Shown piece by piece: positions 25,964 to 33,915 of a DNA stretch of 64,000 bases. Below the pieces are notes generated by a model, which worked only from the letters and a program-made list of their open reading frames with translations, ran no database searches and was not told where the DNA came from. Position 1 is the first letter of the stretch; each line of letters starts with the position of its first letter. The stretch is from Tunturibacter psychrotolerans (GTDB taxonomy: Bacteria > Acidobacteriota > Terriglobia > Terriglobales > Acidobacteriaceae), in contig NZ_CP132942.1 of NCBI RefSeq assembly GCF_040359615.1, forward strand, positions 496,001 through 560,000, given 5' to 3'. Made by a program: the position numbers and the translations under genes.

Positions 25964-27673
25964 ATGGAGCTCTTGAATCAATGGATTCCGCGATCGATTG
26001 AATGTCTACATGACTACACTGCGAAACAATTCGCTCAGGATCTCGTCGCAGGAATAACGGTGGGACTTGTAGCTCTGCCGTTAGCCATGGCTTTTGCCAT
26101 CGCCTCCGGCGTCCCACCTCAGGCGGGCATCTACACGGCAGTAGTCGCCGGGTTTTTAATCTCGGCATTAGGCGGTTCGAGGACGCAGATAGGTGGCCCT
26201 ACCGGCGCGTTCGTTGTGATTGTCGCGGGAATTGTGGTGAAGTTCGGCCTATCCGGGTTGGCGCTTGTAGGGATCATGGCAGGTATTTTGCTTCTGATCA
26301 TGGGATTGACCGGTTTAGGGACTGCGGTTAAGTACATCCCACGCCCGGTTATCATCGGCTTCACCAATGGGATTGCACTTCTCATCGCATCCACACAGAT
26401 CAAAGATTTTCTAGGCTTAAGAACGCCTCCAGTACCGTCTGACCTCCTGTCTCGAATGGAGATGTTGGTCCACTATGTCGGGAGCACGCAGTGGCAGACG
26501 GTTGCTACTGCCGCAACTTCACTAGTGGTGATCGTATTCTGGCCACGCATCACCAAGCGCGTCCCCGGTTCTATCGTTGCGCTCTTTCTTGCAACAATAG
26601 CTGCCGCCTATTTTCACTTACCTATCGAGACGATTGGCAGCAAATTCGGGGGAATCCCTCAAGGCTTTCCTCGCTTCGCGATACCCAGCTTTCAGTCAGC
26701 ACACATCCTTGCTCTGCTTCCTTCGGCTTTTACTGTTGCTCTTCTCGCGGCGGTGGAGAGTTTGCTATCGGCCGTCGTCGCTGATGGAATGAGCGGGGAT
26801 CGGCACAACTCCAACATGGAGCTTGTAGCTCAGGGAATCGCAAATATAGCGTCTCCCCTTTTTGGTGGCATACCCGCTACCGGAGCGATTGCGCGTACGG
26901 CAACTAATATTCGCTCGGGAGCTCTGACTCCGATTGCCGGGATAATCCACGCGTTAACCCTGCTTACCATTCTGCTAGTCGCGGCTCCCCTGGCACGTTT
27001 CATTCCCCTCGCGGCGCTCGCGTCGGTCCTCTTTGTTGTGGCCTACAACATGGGTGAGTGGCGTGAGATCGCCACCATTCTTCGGCTTTCGATGGCAGAC
27101 ATTGCGGTCTGGTTTACGACGTTTACTCTGACTGTGTTTGCTGACTTGACTGTGGCCGTGGGAGTCGGCATGGCGCTCGCGGCTCTGCTCTACATACACC
27201 GCGTCGCAGAGACAACAACAGTAGAATCGGTCACTCCACAGTATCTGGAGGACGGGGAGGCACACATTCTTCAGGGGAAGACCATCCCTTCAGCGGTCAC
27301 CATCTTGCGTATACATGGGCCTTTTCTTTTCGGCACGACGGAAAAGCTCGCTGAAGCTACGAAGAATCTTGATGAATTTGGAAGTGTTGTAATTCTGCGC
27401 CTACGGAACATGACCGCACTCGATGCGACTGGCATTCATGCCTTGGAACAGTTTTCGCACCGGCTAAGGAAGGCAGATAAGACGCTTCTGCTCTGCGGGG
27501 CCAGGAATCAGCCATCACGACTGCTGTCTAATTCAGACTTCCTCAAACAGGTGGGCCCCTTGAACGTGTTACCACACGTTCAAGGGGCGCTGTCGCGCGC
27601 TAATCAAATTCAGGCAGAATTTGGCGGAATAGGACCTGAGATTGCACGCGAAATGGCACATTTGCCTCTTTGA
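25964..27673 (+). CDS. SulP family anion permease with STAS domain
   Basis: 569 residues from ATG 25964 (AAGGG six bases upstream). An in-frame TTG at 25916 would add 16 residues. The transporter domain begins FAQDLVAGITVGLVALPLAM and holds the family's early substrate-site signature (ASGVPPQAGIYTAVVAGFL, SRTQIGGPTGAFVVI), with 10-12 membrane helices up to about residue 420. The cytoplasmic STAS domain (about 450-550) has VVILRLRNMTALDATGIHAL. It should carry sulfate, bicarbonate or another anion. A link to the sulfatase operon is not indicated, because position and regulatory motif tie it instead to the BON and Usp stress genes. Confidence 0.95.
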   Translation: MELLNQWIPRSIECLHDYTAKQFAQDLVAGITVGLVALPLAMAFAIASGVPPQAGIYTAVVAGFLISALGGSRTQIGGPTGAFVVIVAGIVVKFGLSGLALVGIMAGILLLIMGLTGLGTAVKYIPRPVIIGFTNGIALLIASTQIKDFLGLRTPPVPSDLLSRMEMLVHYVGSTQWQTVATAATSLVVIVFWPRITKRVPGSIVALFLATIAAAYFHLPIETIGSKFGGIPQGFPRFAIPSFQSAHILALLPSAFTVALLAAVESLLSAVVADGMSGDRHNSNMELVAQGIANIASPLFGGIPATGAIARTATNIRSGALTPIAGIIHALTLLTILLVAAPLARFIPLAALASVLFVVAYNMGEWREIATILRLSMADIAVWFTTFTLTVFADLTVAVGVGMALAALLYIHRVAETTTVESVTPQYLEDGEAHILQGKTIPSAVTILRIHGPFLFGTTEKLAEATKNLDEFGSVVILRLRNMTALDATGIHALEQFSHRLRKADKTLLLCGARNQPSRLLSNSDFLKQVGPLNVLPHVQGALSRANQIQAEFGGIGPEIAREMAHLPL

Positions 27674-27724
27674 AGTAGCTGTCTACGCCGGAGCTGTAAC
27701 GAGGATCGCGATAACGTCAGGAAT

Positions 27725-28069
27725 CTAATGACTCTTGAGCACAAGATTAATTGTTGCGTTATGATGATCGTCGAATTGACTCAACTCCCTAACCCCTGAT
27801 CTTTGCCCGCGGTAGGTGAACCAGACGCGGTAATCAACTTCGCCTTGGATCCGCTTGAAGCTGTATCGCCCGCTTCGATCGGTGATGTAGGAGGTGACGC
27901 CTTTCGTATTTTCATTTTCGATCTCCACTACCGCATCGTTCAAGGGTTCATGGTGTCGATCTTGCACTGTTCCAGTCAGGTTGCGTAAAGAAGGTTGCCC
28001 AGACAGGGGGGTGCCGCGTAGCAAGAGGGCCATAACCGCCAACACTGCGACGAGCAATCTAGTGTTCAT
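27725..28069 (-). CDS. secreted carboxypeptidase-regulatory-like (CarboxypepD_reg) domain protein
   Basis: 114 residues from ATG 28069 (GGAGAT upstream), preferred over an upstream in-frame start because the signal peptide (MNTRLLVAVLAVMALLLRG, cut near LSGQP) then begins correctly. The rest is a single Ig-like CarboxypepD_reg domain: LTGTVQDRHHEPLNDAVVEI, NTKGVTSYITDRSGRYSFKR, VDYRVWFTYRGQRS, and TINLVLKS at the end. Such small exported domains are abundant in Acidobacteriota, and a role in surface or carbohydrate binding is only a guess. The gene is convergent with the SulP gene, 51 bp from its stop. Confidence 0.85.
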   Translation of the reverse strand: MNTRLLVAVLAVMALLLRGTPLSGQPSLRNLTGTVQDRHHEPLNDAVVEIENENTKGVTSYITDRSGRYSFKRIQGEVDYRVWFTYRGQRSGVRELSQFDDHHNATINLVLKSH

Positions 28070-28292
28070 TGCAGATCTCCGTTGCATTGATGACCAGAAC
28101 TGAAGTATCACAGTTTGCGAGAACGGCTAAGACGATGAGGGGTGGACAGCTGCTGCTGCTGTCATAGCCAGTGCAAGGGCCAAGGCATGAGCACTGTGTT
28201 CGAGATGGTCCCGTCGGGGACGTCAAAAGCTTGGATATAGATGTCATCGAGAGCCTCAGTAGCGAGAATGAGCCTTTTGTATCCCGTCGTAT

Positions 28293-28306
28293 GTGATAGC
28301 GATCAC
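28293..28306. promoter_or_regulatory. Crp/Fnr-like palindrome, site C1
   Basis: GTGATAGCGATCAC has perfect 5-bp arms around AGCG. It lies about 150 bp upstream of the tandem Usp gene. Confidence 0.55.
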
Positions 28307-28371
28307 CGAAGATTTTGTGGAAGTGACCCTTCTAAGTCCTCCAAGCAGCCTCTGTCGTTAGGCGTTCGACA

Positions 28372-28385
28372 GTGACCGCCGTCAC
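28372..28385. promoter_or_regulatory. Crp/Fnr-like palindrome, site C2
   Basis: GTGAC-CGCC-GTCAC, about 65 bp upstream of the GTG at 28450, a position suited to class I or class II activation. Confidence 0.6.
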
Positions 28386-28449
28386 AGACCGTTCGAGAGT
28401 TGACAGGTCTAATTAGGAAGAAATAAGTCTCAGGCATTCGCGATCTGGA

Positions 28450-29472
28450 GTGCCTGCTTCGAGAGGCACTTTATGTCCAACGTTCAGAAATGTGTTTGCT
28501 GTGGCTAATTTCCTACCGAGGCGAGTGCTTCTTGCAACAGACTTCTCCGCGGCTTCTCGGGCAGCTTTCCAGGCCGCGCGTTTGCTCTGTCTGTCCTTTC
28601 AGGCGGATTTTTACATCCTCAATGTCTTCGATTATGCCAACGCCAATCCTCCCGAATCCGGAGGAATGTTGCTTGAACTTGATAACTTCTATCACGATGC
28701 GGAGCAAGGCCTCCAAAATCTGATACAAGAAGCGAGGCGATCCGGTATTAAGTGTGATGGCAAGATAGGCAATGGAACCTCTCATTCCACCATTCTCGAA
28801 ACAGCAGAGATCGAACACATCGACGTCATCGTGTTGGGAACGAGGTCCATTCACGGTTTCGAGCGTCTTGTTTTCGGTTCGACTGCCGAAGCCGTCCTAC
28901 GAAGAGCGAGTTGTCCTGTGTTCACGGTCGGTCCCCGAGCAGCTTCGCAAAAACCAGGGGACGCTGGCGGTTCAGGGGCCGTGGTATTCGCAACAGACTT
29001 TCACAGCGCAACGACAGAAGCACTACAAATTGCTGCTTCGTTCTGCTCTTCGATGAATTTGTCGCTGCATTGTTTGCATGTGTTACCCAGAGGAGTTCAA
29101 GACAGTTTTCATAAGGGAATTATCCCTGTGATCATCACCGAGGCTTTACATCATCTGGTGGCAACGGTGGAGGATAAGGTCGGTCCACCGATATGTGCAG
29201 TCACCTACGGTAGTGAAATCTCTAGTGCGGTCGTCGACTATGCTCGCGCTAACGAAGCCATGCTGATCGTTCTTGGTGTTCGTCGAGCATCTTTAGCGGC
29301 CTCACATATACCGGCGCATATTGCCTACCGGATCATCGCTGAAGCTCCCTGCCCTGTTCTTACGGTGGCGTTTCCGTTGGGGCATGAGGCAGGCAGTCCG
29401 GATCCGATGCGAGATGAGCAAAACGTAAACGAAGGGGAACCATCGATGCTTCAAGCATCCTCGCATCAATAG
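28450..29472 (+). CDS. tandem universal stress protein (two Usp domains)
   Basis: 340 residues from GTG 28450. A GTG at 28495 would remove 15 residues and start closer to the fold; the ribosome site does not decide. Domain 1 (about 24-160) opens RRVLLATDFSAASRAAFQ and ends with VIVLGTRSIHGFERLVFGST and the strand SCPVFTVGP. Domain 2 (about 175-310) opens AVVFATDFHSATTEALQIA and ends LIVLGVRRASLAA and APCPVLTV. Domain 1 keeps a G-x4-G-x6-GS nucleotide loop; domain 2 has lost it. The tail is polar. The gene lies just behind two Crp-like palindromes and 29 bp before oleate hydratase, with which it is probably cotranscribed. Confidence 0.92.
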   Translation: MPASRGTLCPTFRNVFAVANFLPRRVLLATDFSAASRAAFQAARLLCLSFQADFYILNVFDYANANPPESGGMLLELDNFYHDAEQGLQNLIQEARRSGIKCDGKIGNGTSHSTILETAEIEHIDVIVLGTRSIHGFERLVFGSTAEAVLRRASCPVFTVGPRAASQKPGDAGGSGAVVFATDFHSATTEALQIAASFCSSMNLSLHCLHVLPRGVQDSFHKGIIPVIITEALHHLVATVEDKVGPPICAVTYGSEISSAVVDYARANEAMLIVLGVRRASLAASHIPAHIAYRIIAEAPCPVLTVAFPLGHEAGSPDPMRDEQNVNEGEPSMLQASSHQ

Positions 29473-29501
29473 CTAAGTGTTCTATTCAGTGCCTAAGTCC
29501 C

Positions 29502-31115
29502 ATGAGAGAGATGATGTCCATGCAAAACAAACACACTCAGGTCGACGCTGTTGCTTACCTGATAGGCGGCGGCATGGCATCGCTGGCAGCTGCAGCCTTC
29601 TTGATCCGTGATGGCAACTTCAAAGGACACAACATCCGCATCTTTGAGGAGTCGCCTCAGCTCGGAGGAAGTCTAGACGCCTCCGGAGACTCTGAACGGG
29701 GATACGTTATGCGCGGCGGCCGGATGATCGAGAGCAAGTATGTCTGCACTTACGACCTGTTCTCAACGATCCCGACGCTTGACGAGACTCAAACAGTTAC
29801 TCAGGAAATATTCAAATGGAACGAGACGATGAAGACCTCTTCCCGATCCCGCCTCTTCCGCGGCGGTAAAGCAGTCGACACTCCTGACTTCGGCCTGAGT
29901 GACAGACATATCCGTACTATCGAACGCCTGGAGCTCGAGCCTGAAGCGATGCTAGGACGAACGAGCATCGCCCATCAATTCGATTCGAGCTTCTTCAGTA
30001 CGGATTTCTGGTTTATGTGGTGTACGACCTTTGCCTTTCAACCCTGGCACAGTGCTGTTGAGTTCAAGCGATATTTGGTTAGGTTCACTCACATGGTAGC
30101 GGGCTTCAGCAAGCTGAATGGCATTATGCGAACCGTTTATAACCAGTACGATTCGATGGTTCGCCCTCTGAGTAGGTGGCTGGAGCAGCGTGGCGTGCAA
30201 TTCGTCTTCAACGCCAAAGTTGCTGATCTCGCGTTCTGCCATGACTATGAAGGAAGATCGGTTGAACGCATCTCCTATCAGCACGACGGGCGTGGAGAAG
30301 AGATACGGGTGAAAAAAAGTGACTTAGTTGTTGTTACGCTCGGTTCCATGACGGAGGGATCGAGCCTTGGTTCGATGAGTTCAGCACCGATCTCGAAAGA
30401 CAAGCGAGACGGAGGAGCTTGGACGTTATGGGAAAGGATAGTGGAGCGCGAGTTGGATTTTGGCCATCCGGAAAACTTTTCCACTCACATAGATGAGTCG
30501 AAGTGGGTTTCTTTTACAACTACTCTTCAAAACTCAACCTTTTTCGACCTTATTCGAGATCACACCGGCAATGCCCCGGGCGAGGGAGGCCTCATTACGT
30601 TTCCCGATTCCAACTGGCTGGCATCGATCGTGCTGCCACACCAACCACACTTCATTGGTCAGCCTGCAGGAGTGAATGTCTTCTGGGGCTACGGTTTGCA
30701 CGTCGATGAGCCCGGGAACTTCGTCGCAAAACCCATGTCAAAGTGCAACGGTCAAGAAATCATGACGGAACTACTGGGTCATCTTCGCGCCGAGGCACAA
30801 ATGGATAACATTCTTGAAAGTTGCATCTGCATACCATGCATGATGCCCTTTATCACAAGCCAGTTTTTATGCCGGGAAAAGGGCGACCGACCAAAGGTCA
30901 GGCCTGAAGGCGCGAAGAACTTTGCCTTCGTAGGTCAATTCTGCGAACTCCCGGACGATGTCGTATTCACAGTTGAATATTCCGTTCGCTCCGCCCAGAC
31001 GGCGGTATATTCGCTCCTTGGTCTCAATCGCGTTGTACCGCCGGTCTTCAAAGGCAACCATGATCCCCGAATCCTCCTTAGGGCGTTCGAAGCTCTTCAC
31101 GCAATTAATACTTAG
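29502..31115 (+). CDS. ohyA: oleate hydratase (FAD-dependent fatty acid hydratase)
   Basis: 537 residues, ATG 29502; a Met five or seven codons in is an alternative. The N-terminal FAD-binding motif is AYLIGGGMASLAAAAFLIRD, with the following acidic residue in IRIFEESPQLGG, then GGRMIESKYVCTYDLF, a hallmark of the family once called myosin-cross-reactive antigen. Also visible are FSTDFWFMWCTTFAFQPWHS and GQFCELPDDVVFTVEYSVRS near the C-terminus. The length matches the family. The enzyme adds water to the cis-9 double bond of oleate and similar acids, which detoxifies free unsaturated acids. The gene is 29 bp after the tandem Usp gene in the same direction. Confidence 0.95.
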   Translation: MREMMSMQNKHTQVDAVAYLIGGGMASLAAAAFLIRDGNFKGHNIRIFEESPQLGGSLDASGDSERGYVMRGGRMIESKYVCTYDLFSTIPTLDETQTVTQEIFKWNETMKTSSRSRLFRGGKAVDTPDFGLSDRHIRTIERLELEPEAMLGRTSIAHQFDSSFFSTDFWFMWCTTFAFQPWHSAVEFKRYLVRFTHMVAGFSKLNGIMRTVYNQYDSMVRPLSRWLEQRGVQFVFNAKVADLAFCHDYEGRSVERISYQHDGRGEEIRVKKSDLVVVTLGSMTEGSSLGSMSSAPISKDKRDGGAWTLWERIVERELDFGHPENFSTHIDESKWVSFTTTLQNSTFFDLIRDHTGNAPGEGGLITFPDSNWLASIVLPHQPHFIGQPAGVNVFWGYGLHVDEPGNFVAKPMSKCNGQEIMTELLGHLRAEAQMDNILESCICIPCMMPFITSQFLCREKGDRPKVRPEGAKNFAFVGQFCELPDDVVFTVEYSVRSAQTAVYSLLGLNRVVPPVFKGNHDPRILLRAFEALHAINT

Positions 31116-31270
31116 TTACTCTTCTGCGACTGCTGAGTTCGTGAGGTCGAGGCATAAACATAGGGGTTAGCGGCGTCTTTGGCGAAAAGATAATCAGCAG
31201 ACGAAGCGTTAGGTAATAGATTTGCAATACACGCCGAACCCTCAAGCAAGAGGTATATAGTCGCATCCAT
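31112..31270 (-). CDS. possible small protein, 52 aa
   Basis: ATG 31270 with AGGAGA seven bases upstream; the start lies inside the inverted repeat at 31265-31289. The sequence opens MDATIYLLLEGSACIANLLP and has a polar tail rich in Ser, Thr and Gln. Its stop overlaps the last codon of the oleate hydratase gene on the other strand. No motif. Real or chance cannot be decided from the sequence. Confidence 0.3.
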   Translation of the reverse strand: MDATIYLLLEGSACIANLLPNASSADYLFAKDAANPYVYASTSRTQQSQKSN

Positions 31271-31289
31271 AGGGTTCTCTCCTATGGAT
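31265..31289. promoter_or_regulatory. 9-bp inverted repeat before the Crp/Fnr gene
   Basis: ATCCATAGG and CCTATGGAT with a 7-nt spacer end 14 bp before the TTG start. It could be an operator or a leader hairpin controlling translation of the regulator. Confidence 0.5.
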
Positions 31290-31303
31290 CGGGGGACCAC
31301 CCC

Positions 31304-32023
31304 TTGCCAACTTTATCAGCGCGGCGTCCACAACCACTGGATTGCATCAACTGTGAACACCGCTCCTTCCGCATGTTTTGCAACCTGGACGGAGCCGCAC
31401 TTGCGGACTACGCAGCTATTGGCGTCGAAACGAGCTTTGCCCGCGGCACAACCCTCTTCAATGAAGGCGGACGCAGCAATGGGGTCTTTGTCATCTGTAC
31501 GGGCCAGGTAAAGCTGTTCTGTACCTCTAAAGAAGGCAAAACGCTCATCCTGAAGATCGCCATGCCCGGTGACGTCTTGGGTCTCGGAGCAGTCATCTCT
31601 GGTTCCGCTTACGAAGTGACTGGCGAAACTCTTGAACCCACACAGATCAAGAGCATTCCTCGCGATGACTTTCTTTCCTTCTTGGAGAAACATGGCGAGG
31701 GCAGCTTACATGCGGCCAAGGCACTCTCTGACGACTACAAAGCAGCATTCTTCGATGCTCGTCGCCTTGCTCTGTCATGCTCCTCAGCGGGGCGACTAGC
31801 TGGCGTCTTGCTGGATTGGGGAAAGACCGCGGCGACCTGCGGTAAGTTCGAGATGCGCTTTACCATGGCGCTCACGCATGAAGAGCTTGCGAATATTGTC
31901 GGCAGTTCACGCGAAACGGTCACTCGAATGTTATCCCGCTTCAAGAAGGAAGAGCTTATCCAGATGCGAGGATCTTCTATTCTGATTCTTGCTCCTGAAA
32001 GGTTGGAACGGCTAGCCGTTTAG
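31304..32023 (+). CDS. Crp/Fnr family transcriptional regulator
   Basis: 239 residues from TTG 31304; no in-frame ATG fits, and a G-rich stretch precedes it. A cysteine cluster C14-x2-C17-x8-C26 lies at the N-terminus, similar in place but not in spacing to the Fnr iron-sulfur ligands. The sensor beta-roll spans about 30-150 (GTTLFNEGGRSNGVFVICTG, MPGDVLGLGAVIS). A dimer helix and winged helix follow, with THEELANIVGSSRETVTRML as the recognition region. Its R-E-x-x-x-R is the Crp pattern that reads a GTGA half-site. That fits the GTGAC/GTGAT palindromes near the BON, SulP and Usp genes. It is likely the island's redox, oxygen or cyclic-nucleotide regulator; the ligand is unknown. Confidence 0.92.
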   Translation: MPTLSARRPQPLDCINCEHRSFRMFCNLDGAALADYAAIGVETSFARGTTLFNEGGRSNGVFVICTGQVKLFCTSKEGKTLILKIAMPGDVLGLGAVISGSAYEVTGETLEPTQIKSIPRDDFLSFLEKHGEGSLHAAKALSDDYKAAFFDARRLALSCSSAGRLAGVLLDWGKTAATCGKFEMRFTMALTHEELANIVGSSRETVTRMLSRFKKEELIQMRGSSILILAPERLERLAV

Positions 32024-32027
32024 AACT

Positions 32028-32041
32028 GTGACGCCCATCAC
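32028..32041. promoter_or_regulatory. Crp/Fnr-like palindrome, site D
   Basis: GTGAC-GCCC-ATCAC begins 5 bp after the Crp/Fnr gene stop. No gene start follows on the plus strand, and the minus-strand selO gene ends at 32141, so its target is unclear. Confidence 0.45.
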
Positions 32042-32140
32042 CGACTTCATCGAAGAAACGATCTAGCTTCTTTTAGTAGAGTGATATGCCCAGTCAGATA
32101 AGGTGTGACGAAGGTGTCAAATCTCTCGCGGCCCGACTAC

Positions 32141-33685
32141 TTATGTGCCGCAGAAAGTCTGTCGGACACATTCCTCGGGGCTGGCTGGCGTGACATAACG
32201 TTCCAAGCCCGGCCTTTCCTCATAGGGATGTGACAAGATCTTAAGCAAGTCCTCGAATGGCTGGAAGTCCCGGCGCTCGACGGCGGCATCTAGTGCCTCC
32301 TCCACGACGTGGTTCCGTGGGATGTATGCCGGATTTGCCAAGCGCATGGCAGTAGCGCGTGCCTCCGCGGATACGGGCTCTTTCCCGAGGCGTCGGCGCC
32401 ATTGAGCAGCCCATGAATCGTAGGCCCCTCCGTCAGCGAACTGGGAGCGTACTTCCTCGTCTCCTTGTGGTCCGGCGACAGCATCGCACAGCCGGCGGAA
32501 GGTCAGGGTAAAGTCCGCGCCGTTAGTGGCCATCCGCTGCATCAGATCCTCGACCAGCGCTGCGTCACCTTCGAGTTCCGTGAAGAGGCCGAGCTTGCGA
32601 CGCAAGCCGGCGGCGCGAGCGGCTGCGAACATGAGATCGAAGGCAGCGAGTGCCTCGTTGGCCGAGGTTATGGCGGTCGATTCGCTACCCTCCTCGGATT
32701 CCAGAATGGGCAGCAGCGTCTCGGCAAGACGCGTCAGGTTCCAGAGTGCGGCGCGTGGTTGGTTGCTATAGGCGTACCGTCCCTGATGATCGATGGAGCT
32801 GAACACTTTGTCTGGCTCGTATGCTTCCATGAAGGCGCAAGGGCCGTAATCGATTGTTTCGCCCGAGATGGAGGTGTTGTCGGTGTTCATGACACCGTGG
32901 ATGAAGCCGAAGAGCATCCACTGTGCCACCAGATGCGCCTGCCGAGTGATTACGCCATCCAGCAATGCCCGATATGGCCGCTTCCTAGCTGCGGCCTGAG
33001 GATAGTGCCGGGCAATTGCGTAGTCCGCCAGGCTGCGTGTCGCTTCCGTGTCACCCTGAGCGGCGAAGTACTGGAAGGTGCCCACCCGGAGATGACTGGT
33101 CGCGACTCGGGTCAGAACGGCTCCGGGCAAGACTGTTTCGCGAAACACCCGTTCGCCAGTGGTGACCGCGGCCAGGGCGCGGGTGGTCGGCACGCCCAGC
33201 GCCGCCATTGCTTCACTCACGATGTACTCGCGCAGGACTGGACCGAGTGCGGCTCTGCCGTCGCCCCTGCGGGAGAAGGGAGTCGGACCGGAGCCCTTGA
33301 GTTGAATGTCGTAGCGCACGCCGTCAGGCCCCATCAACTCCCCTAACAAGTTGGCACGGCCGTCGCCGAGCTGCGGTACGAAGTATCCGAACTGGTGCCC
33401 GGCATAGGCTAGCGCCAGGGGTTCGGACCCCTCGGCGATTCGGTTGCCCGCCAGGATTTGCACTCCTTGTTCACTTGCCAGCGCGTGTGGGTCGAGCTTA
33501 AGACTACGAGCTAATTCCAGATTCAGCTTCACGAGGCGTGGAGCCGCTACCGGCGTGGGATTTACCCGGGCGTAGAAGCGTTCCGGTAATTTCGCATACG
33601 TGTTATCGAAGCTGAGACGGACGGCCTGGCGGTCGGAGTTGGAGGTGTCGGGTAACGCCATTGCGGGAAGATCTGGTGAACTCAT
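32141..33685 (-). CDS. selO: protein adenylyltransferase SelO (YdiU family)
   Basis: 514 residues, ATG 33685. Signatures of the SelO pseudokinase fold are AYAGHQFGYFVPQLGDGRA, LKGSGPTPFSRRGDGRAAL, GPVLREYIVSEAMAALG, MLFGFIHGVMNTDNTSISGE (Mg-binding Asn/Asp) and TIDYGPCAFMEAYEPD. Instead of phosphate it transfers AMP from ATP to Ser/Thr/Tyr of target proteins, a response linked to oxidative stress. A C-terminal redox Cys-x-x-Cys or selenocysteine is not obvious: the end reads ECVRQTFCGT, with two Cys six apart. It stands alone, convergent with the Crp/Fnr gene and divergent from the GH28 gene. Confidence 0.96.
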   Translation of the reverse strand: MSSPDLPAMALPDTSNSDRQAVRLSFDNTYAKLPERFYARVNPTPVAAPRLVKLNLELARSLKLDPHALASEQGVQILAGNRIAEGSEPLALAYAGHQFGYFVPQLGDGRANLLGELMGPDGVRYDIQLKGSGPTPFSRRGDGRAALGPVLREYIVSEAMAALGVPTTRALAAVTTGERVFRETVLPGAVLTRVATSHLRVGTFQYFAAQGDTEATRSLADYAIARHYPQAAARKRPYRALLDGVITRQAHLVAQWMLFGFIHGVMNTDNTSISGETIDYGPCAFMEAYEPDKVFSSIDHQGRYAYSNQPRAALWNLTRLAETLLPILESEEGSESTAITSANEALAAFDLMFAAARAAGLRRKLGLFTELEGDAALVEDLMQRMATNGADFTLTFRRLCDAVAGPQGDEEVRSQFADGGAYDSWAAQWRRRLGKEPVSAEARATAMRLANPAYIPRNHVVEEALDAAVERRDFQPFEDLLKILSHPYEERPGLERYVTPASPEECVRQTFCGT

Positions 33686-33915
33686 GATTCATTGGATGTC
33701 GGCGCGTTGGAATCGCTCCGGCTCAGGTCGATATACGACGTTGATTTCTCGTTAATGATGGACAACGATATAAGAACGGGCCAACTTCCAGCTAGGCATT
33801 TCTTCGAATTTTGGCAGATGGAACGAAACGACGAGGTGCAGGAGATCTGACCATTCGATTGCGTGCTCGTATGAAGCGAGGGTCTCTTTGTTTCGGGCTT
33901 GATAAGCTTACTCGA

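Larger units (their letters stand above)
28070..28449. other. intergenic region with two Crp-like palindromes
   Basis: 380 bp upstream of the tandem Usp gene. It contains GTGAT-AGCG-ATCAC (28293-28306) and GTGAC-CGCC-GTCAC (28372-28385), centres 79 bp apart. No gene is supported. Confidence 0.5.

Noticed and set aside
32465..33346. Plus-strand frame of 293 codons opposite selO
   Set aside because: Shadow of SelO, which has all family motifs on the minus strand.
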